Source: Martinezella lusitana (GTDB lineage: Bacteria > Pseudomonadota > Alphaproteobacteria > Rhizobiales > Rhizobiaceae). Taken from it: a stretch of 64,000 bases of DNA. Positions 52,901 to 61,586 of this stretch are shown here, in pieces. Made by a program: the position numbers and the translations under genes. The notes under the pieces were generated by a model. That model was given only the letters and a program-made list of their open reading frames with translations, ran no database searches and was not told where the DNA came from. Position 1 is the stretch's first letter. Each line of letters begins with the position of its first letter. The stretch is from contig NZ_JAFEVL010000075.1 of assembly GCF_016901135.1 (NCBI RefSeq), positions 124,001 through 188,000 of the forward strand, read 5' to 3'.

Positions 52901-53881
52901 ATGTTTCGCTTAGCTTCCTGTCTCTCCGTCGCGCTTTCCCTTGCCCTGCCGGCCGTCGCCGAGGCCGATGGAAAACCCAAACAGCTCGTCATGATTTCCT
53001 TCGACGGTGCGCATGACAACGCCCTCTGGACCAAGAGCCGCGAGATCGCTTCGCGCAACGGCGCGCATTTCACCTATTTCCTGTCCTGCACCTTCCTGAT
53101 GAACAAGGCGCAGGCCAAGGCCTATCAGGGGCCGAAGCAGCGGCCCGGCAAGTCGAATGTCGGCTTCGCCAAGAGCGAGGACGATGTGCGCACCCGCATC
53201 GCCAACATCTGGGGAGCCCATCTGGAGGGCCACGATATTTCCAGCCATGCCTGCGGCCACTTCGACGGCAAGGGCTGGAGCGCCGCCGACTGGAAGCAGG
53301 AGTTCATGAATGCCCGCGTCGCCCTTCGCGATGCCTGGAAGAATGTCGGCGTCGCCGACAAGGAGCCGCAGGGCTGGGAAGATTTCGCCACGCACGACGT
53401 CAAGGGTTTCCGCGCACCGTATCTCTCAACCAGCGACGGCCTGGTGCCGGCGGAAAAGGAGATGGGCTTCCAATATGATGCAAGCCTCGTCACCAGAGGC
53501 CCCAGCCTGCCGCAGGTGGTCAACGGGCTGTATCGCTTCGGTTTACCGCTGATCCCGGAGGGGCCGGAACAGCGGCTGGTGATCGGCATGGATTACAATC
53601 TCTACGTCCGCCATTCCAAGGGCGTCGAGGACAAGGCCAATGCGAAGACCTATGAAGACCGCACATTCGATGCCTTCGAAGCCGCCTTCAACAAGCAGTA
53701 TGATGGCGAGCGCATCCCGCTGCAGCTCGGCTTCCACTTCGTCGAGATGAATGACGGCGCCTATTGGCGCGCGCTCGACCGTTTCGTCACCGACGTCTGC
53801 CACAAGCAGGATGTCGCCTGCGTCAGCTATTCCGAAGCGATCCCGCTGATCGCGGCCCGAGGCAAGCCTCAGCAGGGGTGA
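52901..53881 (+). CDS. Secreted polysaccharide deacetylase-like protein
   Basis: About 326 residues with signal peptide (LASCLSVALSLALPAVAEA). NodB-homology features: VMISFDGAHD (the Asp of motif 1, though the usual TFDDG is altered), then GHDISSHACGHFDG, the His-x3-His metal motif, and FRAPYLS as motif 3. Family members de-N-acetylate or de-O-acetylate extracellular glycans; the altered motif 1 leaves activity in doubt. Start at 52901 or at ATGs 52889/52874. Confidence 0.75.
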   Translation: MFRLASCLSVALSLALPAVAEADGKPKQLVMISFDGAHDNALWTKSREIASRNGAHFTYFLSCTFLMNKAQAKAYQGPKQRPGKSNVGFAKSEDDVRTRIANIWGAHLEGHDISSHACGHFDGKGWSAADWKQEFMNARVALRDAWKNVGVADKEPQGWEDFATHDVKGFRAPYLSTSDGLVPAEKEMGFQYDASLVTRGPSLPQVVNGLYRFGLPLIPEGPEQRLVIGMDYNLYVRHSKGVEDKANAKTYEDRTFDAFEAAFNKQYDGERIPLQLGFHFVEMNDGAYWRALDRFVTDVCHKQDVACVSYSEAIPLIAARGKPQQG

Positions 53882-54003
53882 GGAGCGGTCGGGCAAAGCC
53901 TGAGCCAAAGCGAAGGGCCGGCGGTACGGCAAGCGGAGGCCCCTTCGTTGCCCATGCAAGCTCAGCGAGCCGCTTCTCTCTCTATCTATTCCCGTCCATG
54001 AAA

Positions 54004-54030
54004 AAGGCCCCGTTTCCGGGGCCTTATTTT
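54004..54030. terminator. Terminator between deacetylase gene and bacA
   Basis: AAGGCCCCG-TTTC-CGGGGCCTT, perfect 9-bp stem, with A-run before and TATTTT after, located between convergent genes. Serves both directions. Confidence 0.9.
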
Positions 54031-54031
54031 G

Positions 54032-55297
54032 TCAACCGTCGGCGTGTATGACGCCCGTTTGCCGTTCAAGATAAGTCTGGTCGATCTTCGGCAGCGGCGT
54101 GTCATCGATCGCGGCCTCGAATGCCTTCAGGCGCTTATGGATCGACAGCAGCTCGATGATCGTCGTCCATGAACTGACGAGATACTGGAAAGAGTTGCTG
54201 ACTTGACCGAACGCCGTGGCAACCTGCTGCCAGATGCCGAGTGTGATCTTATGGGCAACGAAGGTCGGCACCAGCACAAAGTAGAGAAATATCGCGTCGA
54301 CCTGGCCATATGAATAGCGCGCTACGTTGAAATACGCGTAGTGGAAATACATGCGGAAATAGTTGCGCCGAACGTTGGAGAAGAGTTCCTTCACAGTGGG
54401 CGGCTGCGCGCGATCTTCGCTATCCTCGCCGTAGACAAGCTCCTTTCGATAGGCCGCCTCGACCCGCTGATTGCGGAAGTTTAGTCCTGGTAGCTTTATC
54501 CCGAAGAGCGCAAGCAGGAACGTACCAAATACCGACCAAATCAGGGCGAGCCAAACGAGCGAATACGGGATTACGCCAACAATCGGCAGATCAGTCACAT
54601 ATTTCGACAATTCCAATAGTATGGGCAGAAACACAATCAAAGTCATGACGGAGCCGATCAGGCTAACGCCGAGCCCCTCGAGGTTCGTTGCAAACCGCAT
54701 GGTGTCTTCCTGAACACGCTGCGATGCGCCTTCGATGTGCCGAAGCTTCTCCCACTTTGACATGTAGAAACCGTTCATCGCCGAACGCCAGCGAAAAAGA
54801 TAATGGCTCAGGAAAAACGATGAGACGACGCTGACCGCTACGCCCACCATACCGATCTGCGTGAAGGCCCAAAGCAATGTGTAGAAGTCTTCATTTGTAA
54901 CGCCAGGCTTTCCGCCGAGTGCGTTTTGCAACAGGTCAAAAAACGGCCGCCGCCACACATTCACCGCCACGTCGATCTGAACACCGAAGTAAGTAATAAA
55001 TACGATGAATGCGGAACCCCACACTGACCAAATAGCCCAGGGGTTGTTCTTTGAAATCGCATGCCAAACACCACAGAAGATCGCACTGCATAGAATAAAA
55101 TATAGATAAAACATGAAATTATTGGGAACAGCAAAAAAAGCCGCTCCTACCGGCTGCTGATCCTCCGGCAGCGGTGGGTAGCCCATGGACGCGACGACAT
55201 TTGCCCCGACAAGGTACCACAGAAAGACACAGACGAGCGCCCAGACGAACGCTGAGGAAAAAAACAATCTCGGATTCGGAAAGAAAGAATGGAACAC
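54032..55297 (-). CDS. bacA: BacA/SbmA peptide transporter
   Basis: 421 residues, the size of rhizobial BacA, with about seven to eight membrane helices. Segments FVWALVCVFLWYLVGANVVASMGYPP, FYMSKWEKLRHIEGASQRVQEDTMRFA and EAAYRKELVYGEDSEDRA are typical of SbmA/BacA, proton-driven importers of peptides such as bleomycin, microcin and legume NCR peptides. In rhizobia BacA affects very-long-chain fatty acid modification of lipid A and is needed for bacteroid survival in many symbioses. The coding region is more AT-rich than its neighbours. Confidence 0.93.
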   Translation of the reverse strand: MFHSFFPNPRLFFSSAFVWALVCVFLWYLVGANVVASMGYPPLPEDQQPVGAAFFAVPNNFMFYLYFILCSAIFCGVWHAISKNNPWAIWSVWGSAFIVFITYFGVQIDVAVNVWRRPFFDLLQNALGGKPGVTNEDFYTLLWAFTQIGMVGVAVSVVSSFFLSHYLFRWRSAMNGFYMSKWEKLRHIEGASQRVQEDTMRFATNLEGLGVSLIGSVMTLIVFLPILLELSKYVTDLPIVGVIPYSLVWLALIWSVFGTFLLALFGIKLPGLNFRNQRVEAAYRKELVYGEDSEDRAQPPTVKELFSNVRRNYFRMYFHYAYFNVARYSYGQVDAIFLYFVLVPTFVAHKITLGIWQQVATAFGQVSNSFQYLVSSWTTIIELLSIHKRLKAFEAAIDDTPLPKIDQTYLERQTGVIHADG

Positions 55298-55602
55298 GAC
55301 GGTTAGGCTTCCTGTTGGTTCGAACGACCGGAAATGACGTCAATTTGGGGCGAACCTAGGACAGTTCGCAAGGAGCGGCAACCGGCAGGGCTGCATTCTT
55401 ACATATATGTAACAGCTTATCCCATGATCGTGATGCAACTGTTCAGCTGAGATTTCCCCTCTCGCAGGCATTACCGCCCTCTCCTCTCCGCCGTCGGTTC
55501 AACGAAAAAATCAGCGCGCATCTTGCACATCATTATCTTACGATATATATCTTACGACATGACTAACGATATAAACGCTTACATTCCACAAGGAGAAACG
55601 AT
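55298..55602 (+). promoter_or_regulatory. padR promoter with operator-like repeats
   Basis: The region between bacA and padR. TATCTTACGA occurs twice, about 14 nt apart (near 55535 and 55549). The span from about 55547 to 55572 (ATATCTTACGAC...CTAACGATAT) is an imperfect 26-bp palindrome centred on CATG. PadR proteins bind such palindromes, so autoregulation is likely. Upstream 55298-55530 holds nothing else recognised. Confidence 0.55.
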
Positions 55603-55766
55603 ATGAGAGGTTTTAGAGATCGCATGTGTGGCGATGGCTTTGACACCGTCGAGGCATATATCCTACGACATGGTCGAGGCCGTGAATCGCACGGTGAGCA
55701 CAGGAGAGACTTCATGAGAGGCTTCAAGGGCGGCATGTTCGGCGGCGGGTTTCGCACCGGCCGCAA
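55545..55766 (+). repeat. Offset 111-bp duplication of operator, SD and start region
   Basis: ATATATCTTACGACATG (55545) recurs as ATATATCCTACGACATG (55656), 16 of 17 identical, exactly 111 bp apart. At the same offset AAGGAGAAACGATATG recurs as CAGGAGAGACTTCATG, and MRGFRDRMCGDGF recurs as MRGFKGGMFGGGF. The middle of the unit has diverged. 111 bp is 37 codons, so the second copy is in frame in the first. Confidence 0.75.
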
Positions 55767-56280
55767 GTTCGACGCCGCCGACCTGCAGCTCATCATTCTT
55801 GCCCTGCTCTCCGAGCAGCCGCGCCATGGCTATGAGCTGATCAAGACCTTCGAAGAGCGTTCCGGCGGCTTTTATGTGCCGAGCCCGGGCGTCATCTACC
55901 CTGCCCTCACCTATCTCGAAGAAACCGGCCAGGCCGAAGTCGAGGCGAGCGGCACGAAGAAGCTCTACCGCATCACCGAGAGCGGCCAGAAGCGCGTCGA
56001 CGACAATCGCGAACTCGTGGAAGCAACACTCGCCAAGCTTGGCGCGATCGGCGAGAAGATGGCCCATATCCGCCAGGTCTTCGGCAGCGGCGACGATGAT
56101 GGGCGTGACAGCCCATTCGATCGCGACGGCGCCGGCGACGTCCATCGCGCCCGTCATCTTCTGCGCTCGGCGCTGCGGTCGAAATTTCCGTGGAACAAGG
56201 CCGAGGGTGCTCGCATCGCGGCGATCCTTGAGCAGGCGGCCGCCGATATCATCCGCGGCGAAACGAAGTCCGATGACTAA
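55603..56280 (+). CDS. PadR-family regulator
   Basis: 225 residues from the first ATG (SD AAGGAGAA) or 188 from the second, 55714 (SD AGGAGAG). Core winged helix: DLQLIILALLSEQPRHGYELIKTFEERSGGFYVPSPGVIYPALTYLEETGQAEVEASGTKKLYRITESGQKRV, then a C-terminal helix for dimerisation. The N-terminus repeats itself (MRGFRDRMCGDGF, later MRGFKGGMFGGGF), with a His/Arg-rich stretch in between. PadR repressors respond to phenolics, drugs or stress; no target gene is adjacent. Confidence 0.85.
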   Translation: MRGFRDRMCGDGFDTVEAYILRHGRGRESHGEHRRDFMRGFKGGMFGGGFRTGRKFDAADLQLIILALLSEQPRHGYELIKTFEERSGGFYVPSPGVIYPALTYLEETGQAEVEASGTKKLYRITESGQKRVDDNRELVEATLAKLGAIGEKMAHIRQVFGSGDDDGRDSPFDRDGAGDVHRARHLLRSALRSKFPWNKAEGARIAAILEQAAADIIRGETKSDD

Positions 56281-56337
56281 GGCATGTCGCGCAAAACTGT
56301 GCGGCGGCTTGCAATAACGGCATGCGAAAAGCCAAGG

Positions 56338-56385
56338 GCCTAAAGCGCAGCGAGCTGATCTGAAAGATCACGACGCGCTTTAGGC
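56338..56385. repeat. REP-like palindrome after padR
   Basis: GCCTAAAGCGC (56338-56348) and GCGCTTTAGGC (56375-56385) are perfect 11-bp arms, with an inner GATC-TGAAA-GATC hairpin. It looks like a dispersed rhizobial repeat and may act as terminator for padR and map. Confidence 0.7.
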
Positions 56386-56393
56386 GCGGGCGC

Positions 56394-57146
56394 TCAATTA
56401 TCAGGCAATGTCAGGATCACCGGCCCGTTGCGGGTGGCGACGATCGTATGTTCGAACTGAACTGTGGGCGCCTGTGGATCGGCATAAAGCGTCCACGCAT
56501 CGTCGCCGCCTTCCGCCCAGGTGGCGCCGAGCGACAGGAACGGCTCGACGGTGAAAACCAGGCCGTCCTCCATGATCCGCGTCTCGTCGGGGTCTGCCCA
56601 GGTCGAAACCTCGGCGGGCTCCTCGTGCAGCGAACGGCCGATGCCGTGACTGGCGAGATTTGCCACCAGCGTATAGCGGTTCTTTTGCGCGAAGGCGCCG
56701 ACGGCGTGGCCGATCCTCGATAGCGGCGCGCCGCTGCGCACCTGGTTGAGGCCGACCCAGAGCGCCCGCTTGCCGTCACGGCACAGGCGCTCGATCTTCG
56801 GTTTGACGGGCGGCACGGCGAAAGAAGCACCGGTATCCGAAAAGAACCCGTCCTTCTCAGCCGAAACATCAAGATTGACCAGATCGCCCGCCCGGATCAC
56901 GCGCGGACCGGGAATGCCGTGCGCGACTTCCTCGTTGATGCTGATGCACGTCGCGCCGGGAAACTTATAAACCAGTTCCGGCGCGGACTGCGCGCCGGCA
57001 TCTTCTAGCACCTTGCGGCCGATGGCATCGAGCTCCAGCGTCGTGATGCCGGGCTCCAGTGCGGCGGCCATGGCATGCAACGCGTTGGCGCAGATGCGAC
57101 CGATTTCTTTCAGCTTGGTCAGTTCGTCTTCGTTCGAGATGATCAT
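56394..57146 (-). CDS. map: Methionine aminopeptidase, type I
   Basis: 250 residues. It removes N-terminal methionine. The five metal ligands are visible: Asp in VNLDVSAEKDGFFSDTG (two), His in LASHGIGRSLHEEP, Glu in FTVEPFLS and Glu in VQFEHTIVA. There is no N-terminal extension. Placement away from housekeeping genes suggests it could be a second copy (inference). Confidence 0.93.
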   Translation of the reverse strand: MIISNEDELTKLKEIGRICANALHAMAAALEPGITTLELDAIGRKVLEDAGAQSAPELVYKFPGATCISINEEVAHGIPGPRVIRAGDLVNLDVSAEKDGFFSDTGASFAVPPVKPKIERLCRDGKRALWVGLNQVRSGAPLSRIGHAVGAFAQKNRYTLVANLASHGIGRSLHEEPAEVSTWADPDETRIMEDGLVFTVEPFLSLGATWAEGGDDAWTLYADPQAPTVQFEHTIVATRNGPVILTLPDN

Positions 57147-57279
57147 CTACGGCTTCCGGCAGTCTCGCGCTCTCGGCAAGCGCTCTGCGAGAGGTTAAAA
57201 TCTGGCTTTCGCCTCTTCATCCGGCTCAGTCAATGCCTTTCTGACGACTGACGCGACTTTTGCCCCCTCCGAAGAAAGA

Positions 57280-57792
57280 TCAAAGCCGCGGGTCGTCGGC
57301 GAGCAATGCCCAGCGCTCGTGATCGCACCAGACCCCGCCGATCTTCAGATATTTGGGCGAAAAGCCTTCCTTGCGAAAGCCGAGCCTCTTCACAAGCGCG
57401 ATCGAGGGATAGTTCCCAGGCTGGATATTGGCTTCCAGCCGATGCAGGCCGACAGTATCGAAGGCATGCGCCACGGCCAGCCGCAATGCCTCCGTCATGA
57501 AGCCCTGGCCGGCGAAACCCACCATGCCGTGATAGCCGAGAAAGGCGCTGCGGAAGCCGCCCCAAACCATCTGGCCGATATTGATGACGCCGACGATGCC
57601 GCCCGAGCCGGTGTCGCGTGCGACCAGCCCTATATTCGGCCCGGTGACCGTCTGGCCGAACCAGGCATCGAAACCGTCGCGATCGAGAAAGGGGTAGGCC
57701 CAGGGCGCATGATGGGCGCGGCTGGCGATATTGGCTGCGATCAGCTCGTCTGCATCCGATTGCTTGACCGGTGCGATGATCACTTGCGGCAT
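57280..57792 (-). CDS. GNAT acetyltransferase, RimJ/RimL-like
   Basis: About 170 residues from MPQVIIAPVKQSDADEL. The acetyl-CoA-binding region is GMVGFAGQGFMTEALRLAVAHAF, followed by GLHRLEANIQPGNYPSIALVKRLGFRKEGFSPKYLKIGGVWCDHERWALL, the classic ribosomal-protein N-acetyltransferase pattern. The substrate is unknown. The first ATG, four codons upstream (57804), is the alternative start. Confidence 0.85.
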   Translation of the reverse strand: MPQVIIAPVKQSDADELIAANIASRAHHAPWAYPFLDRDGFDAWFGQTVTGPNIGLVARDTGSGGIVGVINIGQMVWGGFRSAFLGYHGMVGFAGQGFMTEALRLAVAHAFDTVGLHRLEANIQPGNYPSIALVKRLGFRKEGFSPKYLKIGGVWCDHERWALLADDPRL

Positions 57793-57845
57793 GGCTCGCT
57801 CCACCCTTGCTAGAGGGAGCGAGCCTTAGCAAATCGAATCCGAAA

Positions 57846-58274
57846 TCAAAAGCTTCGGTGAAAGAACGGAATCATTTTCCGAACCGCTTCATTTCGCAGG
57901 TAAAGTCCGCCCCAGGCCATTACGCCGAGATAGACACCAAACAGCAGGTGCGAGAAGACCGGGCTGCCAACCCGCAGATGCGTCGCGATCGCCCCGCCGA
58001 GGAGACCGGTGAGGAGGATCGCCCCGAGGACCGAGGTCCTCGGGATGGCATAAAGAATGGCGCAGCCAAGCGTGATGACACCGAGCAGCCGCGCGAGCGT
58101 CGGGTCGGCGGAATAGCCAAGCCCCGCCATCGTCTCCGTGACCACCGGAAGCGGAATGAGCTTGATCACGCCATCGAACACAAGGAAGGCAACGATCAGC
58201 CCGCTGAGGGTGACGCCAGCCGCGCGCTGAGCTCGCGTTACCGCGGGCGAAGGTGAATCTACTGCATAAGACAT
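57846..58274 (-). CDS. DoxX-like family membrane protein
   Basis: 142 residues with four hydrophobic helices (VTLSGLIVAFLVFDGVIKL, ARLLGVITLGCAILYAI, SVLGAILLTGLLGGAIATHL, LLFGVYLGVMAWGGLYL). It matches the DoxX-like group by the DGVIKL segment and the GGAIATHLRVG motif. The family's role is unclear, often linked to redox or stress. It forms a same-strand run with the AHSA1, ECF and YCII genes upstream. Confidence 0.78.
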   Translation of the reverse strand: MSYAVDSPSPAVTRAQRAAGVTLSGLIVAFLVFDGVIKLIPLPVVTETMAGLGYSADPTLARLLGVITLGCAILYAIPRTSVLGAILLTGLLGGAIATHLRVGSPVFSHLLFGVYLGVMAWGGLYLRNEAVRKMIPFFHRSF

Positions 58275-58304
58275 CGTTATATCCCCCGGAACTGATTGAG
58301 AAAT

Positions 58305-58775
58305 TCAGATCTTTGCCGCCAGTGCCGCAAGCTGGTCGGTGCATTGGCCCCATCCCTCGTGGAAGCCCATCTTCTCATGTGCGTCGCGATCCTCGGCCGA
58401 CCAGTGCAGGACGGTCGCCGTATAGCGGGTCTTGCCGTTGCCGAGATCGTCGAGCTGGATCGTCCCCACCATGAAGGGTTTTGCCGACGGCACCCAGGCG
58501 CTGGTGAAGGCATCGGTGAAAACGAGACGTTCGTTGGGAACGACCTCCAGATAGATACCGCTATTGGGATAATCCTCACCCTCCGGGCTGCGCATGGTGA
58601 TGGAGCTCGAGCCGCCTGCGCGAACATCGAGGGCAGCAGCAGATGTGGTCCACGGCAGCGGCGCGAACCATTGCTTCAGAATTTCGACCTCGGTCCAGCA
58701 ACGGAAGATCTTCTCGCGTGGCGCGTCGATGGTGCGGGTCAGCGAAAGCTCGTGGCGTTGGGTCTGTTCAGTCAT
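58305..58775 (-). CDS. AHSA1/SRPBCC family protein
   Basis: 156 residues. The START-like fold is shown by LSLTRTIDAPREKIFRCWTEVEILKQWFAPLPW, GIYLEVVPNERLVFTDAF and the C-terminal FHEGWGQCTDQLAALA. Members bind small hydrophobic ligands or act as Hsp90 activators; bacterial copies are frequently encoded beside ECF42/YCII genes, as here. Confidence 0.85.
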   Translation of the reverse strand: MTEQTQRHELSLTRTIDAPREKIFRCWTEVEILKQWFAPLPWTTSAAALDVRAGGSSSITMRSPEGEDYPNSGIYLEVVPNERLVFTDAFTSAWVPSAKPFMVGTIQLDDLGNGKTRYTATVLHWSAEDRDAHEKMGFHEGWGQCTDQLAALAAKI

Positions 58776-58874
58776 GGTCCAGTTCCTTTCTCCGGTTTGA
58801 ACGGCCCTATTGGCCTATGTCCCAAGGACGTTGGCGCTGATCTTTTCCCGACATGCGGAAAGCGAATTTTTCGA

Positions 58875-60125
58875 TTATTTTGCCGCCGCGTCCGCGCCCA
58901 GGCAGTCGAGCTGATGGCGAATATGGGCTGCTTCGGCCGGCGAGCGGGCAAGCGCAATGGCCCTGTCGAAAGCGACGCGCGCCTCCTGCGGACGGGCGAG
59001 CTGCACCAGCAGGCCGCCTCTCAGCCCATGAAAATAGAAATAGCTGTCGAGCTGCCCTTCCAGCGGCATAATCAGCGCCAGCGCTTCCTCCGGCCCTTTC
59101 AGCTTGGAGACGGCGACGGCACGATTGAGCGTCACCACCGGAGATGGGGTCAGTCTTTCCAGCACCTGGTAGAGCAGATCAATCTCCGCCCAGTCCGTGT
59201 CTGCGGCGCGTTTGGCTCGGGAATGCAGGGCGGCGATTGCAGCCTGCACCTGGTAAGGTCCGGGGCGGCGATGACGGATCGCCTTGTCGAGCAGAGCAAG
59301 CGCCTCATCGATCGATGTCCGGTCCCAGAGCGAACGGTCCTGCTCCTCCAGCAGAATGATCTGTCCGTCCGCATCGAAGCGCGCCGCCTTGCGCGATTGC
59401 TGCAGCAGCATCAGCGCCAGCAGCGCCATGATTTCCGGCTCGGCGGGAAAGATACGAAGCAACAACCGTCCGAGCCGGATCGCCTCGTCCGCGAAGGCAG
59501 CAGCCTCGCGATGCGTCCCCCCGGCGGAATAGCCCTCATTGTAGATCAGGTAGATCATGGCGCTGACGAGTACCAGCCGCTCGCTGCGCTCGACTGCACC
59601 CGGCGTTTCGAACGCCACACCCGCCGCCGCCACGCGCGCCTTGGCGCGGGTGATCCGCTGCTCCATCGCGCTGTCGCTGACTAGGAACGCACGGGCGATC
59701 TGCGCCACCGAAAGGCCGGAAACGATACGCAGCGCCAGGGCGATCTGCTGCGTTGCCGGCAGATCCGGGTGGCAGCAGATGAACAGAAGCCGGAGAATGT
59801 CATCGCGGTAGCCGGAGCCGTCGAGCCGTTCAGCAAGATCGCTCTCGGCATCGCCGGTATCCGAAATCGCCTCCTCGTCCGGCAGGCTCTGCATTTTCGC
59901 CTGCTTGCGCACCGTATCGATGCCGCTGTTGCGACCGACGAAGATCAACCAGGCGACCGGGTCGCGCGGCGGCCCCTTGTCGGGCCAGGTCTTCAAGGCC
60001 CTGAGACAGGCCTCCTGAAAAGCCTCCTCGGCAATATCGAGATTGCGGAAATAACGCAGCAGCGCGCCGAGCACCTGCGGCCGGGCATTGGTAAACGCGA
60101 AATCGATCCAGGCGAGATCCGTCAT
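58875..60125 (-). CDS. ECF-type sigma factor with C-terminal TPR domain (ECF42 group)
   Basis: 416 residues. Sigma region 2 at about 10-75 (LGALLRYFRNLDIAEEAFQEACLRALKTWP, PVAWLIFVGRNSGIDTVRKQ), region 4 at about 115-165 (LPATQQIALALRIVSGLSVAQIARAFLVSDSAMEQRITRAK), then a long C-terminal domain with helical TPR-like repeats. There is no anti-sigma gene. This architecture plus a neighbouring YCII/DGPF gene defines ECF42, where the C-terminal domain is thought to control activity. Its ATG overlaps the YCII gene stop. Confidence 0.9.
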   Translation of the reverse strand: MTDLAWIDFAFTNARPQVLGALLRYFRNLDIAEEAFQEACLRALKTWPDKGPPRDPVAWLIFVGRNSGIDTVRKQAKMQSLPDEEAISDTGDAESDLAERLDGSGYRDDILRLLFICCHPDLPATQQIALALRIVSGLSVAQIARAFLVSDSAMEQRITRAKARVAAAGVAFETPGAVERSERLVLVSAMIYLIYNEGYSAGGTHREAAAFADEAIRLGRLLLRIFPAEPEIMALLALMLLQQSRKAARFDADGQIILLEEQDRSLWDRTSIDEALALLDKAIRHRRPGPYQVQAAIAALHSRAKRAADTDWAEIDLLYQVLERLTPSPVVTLNRAVAVSKLKGPEEALALIMPLEGQLDSYFYFHGLRGGLLVQLARPQEARVAFDRAIALARSPAEAAHIRHQLDCLGADAAAK

Positions 60126-60496
60126 GTCGCAATGGTCCCTGGCCTGAACACGTAAAGCGGACGGATCTCGTAGGAGCCTGCACCGGGATTGGCCACGGCC
60201 AGTTCTTTGGAAAATTCAATCGCTTCGTCGAGCGTCTCGAAGTCGATGACATAGAAGCCCAGCAATTGCTCCTTCGTCTCGGCGAAGGGACCGTCGATGA
60301 CGAGCGGTTCGTTCTTGCCCTTGCGCAGCGTCGTTGCCGCTGTCGTCGGCATCAAACGCGCCACAGGCCCAAGCTTGCCGGCCTCGGCAAGCGGCGTCTG
60401 CACCGCAATGAGCCGCGCCATCGTCGCGTCCTCCTGCTCCTTCGACCAGGCGAATACGGTATCTTCGTCGTTGTAGCATAGGATTGCGTAGAGCAT
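60122..60496 (-). CDS. YCII-related (DGPF) protein
   Basis: 124 residues from MLYAILCYNDEDTVFAWSKEQED. The ferredoxin-like YCII fold carries the DGPF motif (LVIDGPFAETKEQLLGFYVIDFETLDEAI). Such proteins are the genomic partners of ECF42 sigma factors and are usually their targets. The stop overlaps the sigma factor start by four bases, so the pair is translationally coupled. Confidence 0.9.
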   Translation of the reverse strand: MLYAILCYNDEDTVFAWSKEQEDATMARLIAVQTPLAEAGKLGPVARLMPTTAATTLRKGKNEPLVIDGPFAETKEQLLGFYVIDFETLDEAIEFSKELAVANPGAGSYEIRPLYVFRPGTIAT

Positions 60497-60575
60497 CAGA
60501 ATCTCCCTCTCCATAAAGACGAAGAAGTATCACCCGTGCCGACAGGTCACGTCAAAAAATTATCGCGGGAAGAAG

Positions 60576-61523
60576 CTAGGTATCGCCGCGCTTGATCGTC
60601 AAAGTACCCGCTTTTGCGTCAAGCTCCGCAACGGCACCAATCAATGCGCTTACCGGGCTATGCCCATGCCCAAGCGGCAGGCCACCGAGGACCGGTACGC
60701 CAAGCATATCAAGATGTTCGCGCAGGATATCGATGATCGAGAAATTGCGGTCGAACTCGAAACCGGTGAACTGACCGATGGCGACCCCCGATAGGCCATT
60801 CAAATGGCCAGCCTTGCGCAGCATCGTCAACTGCCGGTCAACATGCCCGCGATACACGTTGACCGCTTCGAGAAGCAGGATGGCGCCGCGCAGATCCGGC
60901 AATGCCCAGCCGGCCGTCGTGGCGACCATATCGAGATTCCCGCCAATCAATTGCCCTGTGGTCATTCCGTGCGTCGTAAGATCGGAAGTCGGCTCCTCCA
61001 GACGCGAGTTGATGACGATGTCCTGAGTTGTCATCAGCGCCCGGCGTAGCGAATTGTTCGTTTCCGCGCTGACAGTGTCCTCGTTCGGTCCGGCAAAAAA
61101 TGCTCCGTGAATGCCGATCTGATGACAATGCTTCAAGAAACTGAGGTGCAATGCGGTAATATCGCTGAAGCCGATAACAAACTTCGGATCGCGCCTGGCG
61201 GCCGCAAAATCCAATTGATCAGCGATCCGATAGGATCCCTTGCCACCGCGTGTGGTAAAGATCGCCCGAATATCGGGATCACGAAGCGCGGCATTGAAAT
61301 CCGCCAGCCGCTCTTCATCGGTTCCGGCAAGATAGTCCCGCTTACAAAAAGCATGCTCGCCAAAATCGACTGTGAGACCCCAGTCTTTCAGCATTTCAGC
61401 ATGTTTCAAAACCATGTCTCTATCGGGCGGGCTGGCAGGGGAGACAAAACGTATTCTATCGCCCGGCCTGAGTGGTGGCGGCATCAGCATCTGATTGATA
61501 TTTGCGTGATCCAATGATTCCAT
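60576..61523 (-). CDS. ldcA: LD-carboxypeptidase (peptidase S66)
   Basis: 315 residues. It trims tetrapeptides of murein to tripeptides in peptidoglycan recycling. The triad is visible: Ser120 in KFVIGFSDITALH, Glu in AILLLEAVNVY and His in GGLPLGHGHSP. GDRIRFVSPASPPD at the N-terminus and FTTRGGKGSYRIADQL are family marks. The start could be later, at MLMPPPLRPGD. No other recycling genes are adjacent. Confidence 0.9.
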   Translation of the reverse strand: MESLDHANINQMLMPPPLRPGDRIRFVSPASPPDRDMVLKHAEMLKDWGLTVDFGEHAFCKRDYLAGTDEERLADFNAALRDPDIRAIFTTRGGKGSYRIADQLDFAAARRDPKFVIGFSDITALHLSFLKHCHQIGIHGAFFAGPNEDTVSAETNNSLRRALMTTQDIVINSRLEEPTSDLTTHGMTTGQLIGGNLDMVATTAGWALPDLRGAILLLEAVNVYRGHVDRQLTMLRKAGHLNGLSGVAIGQFTGFEFDRNFSIIDILREHLDMLGVPVLGGLPLGHGHSPVSALIGAVAELDAKAGTLTIKRGDT

Positions 61524-61586
61524 GCCGCGATCTTGGCATGAAACGATGAGATTCGTCAGCCTCCGCTCCGACGAACGGCCAGCCCG

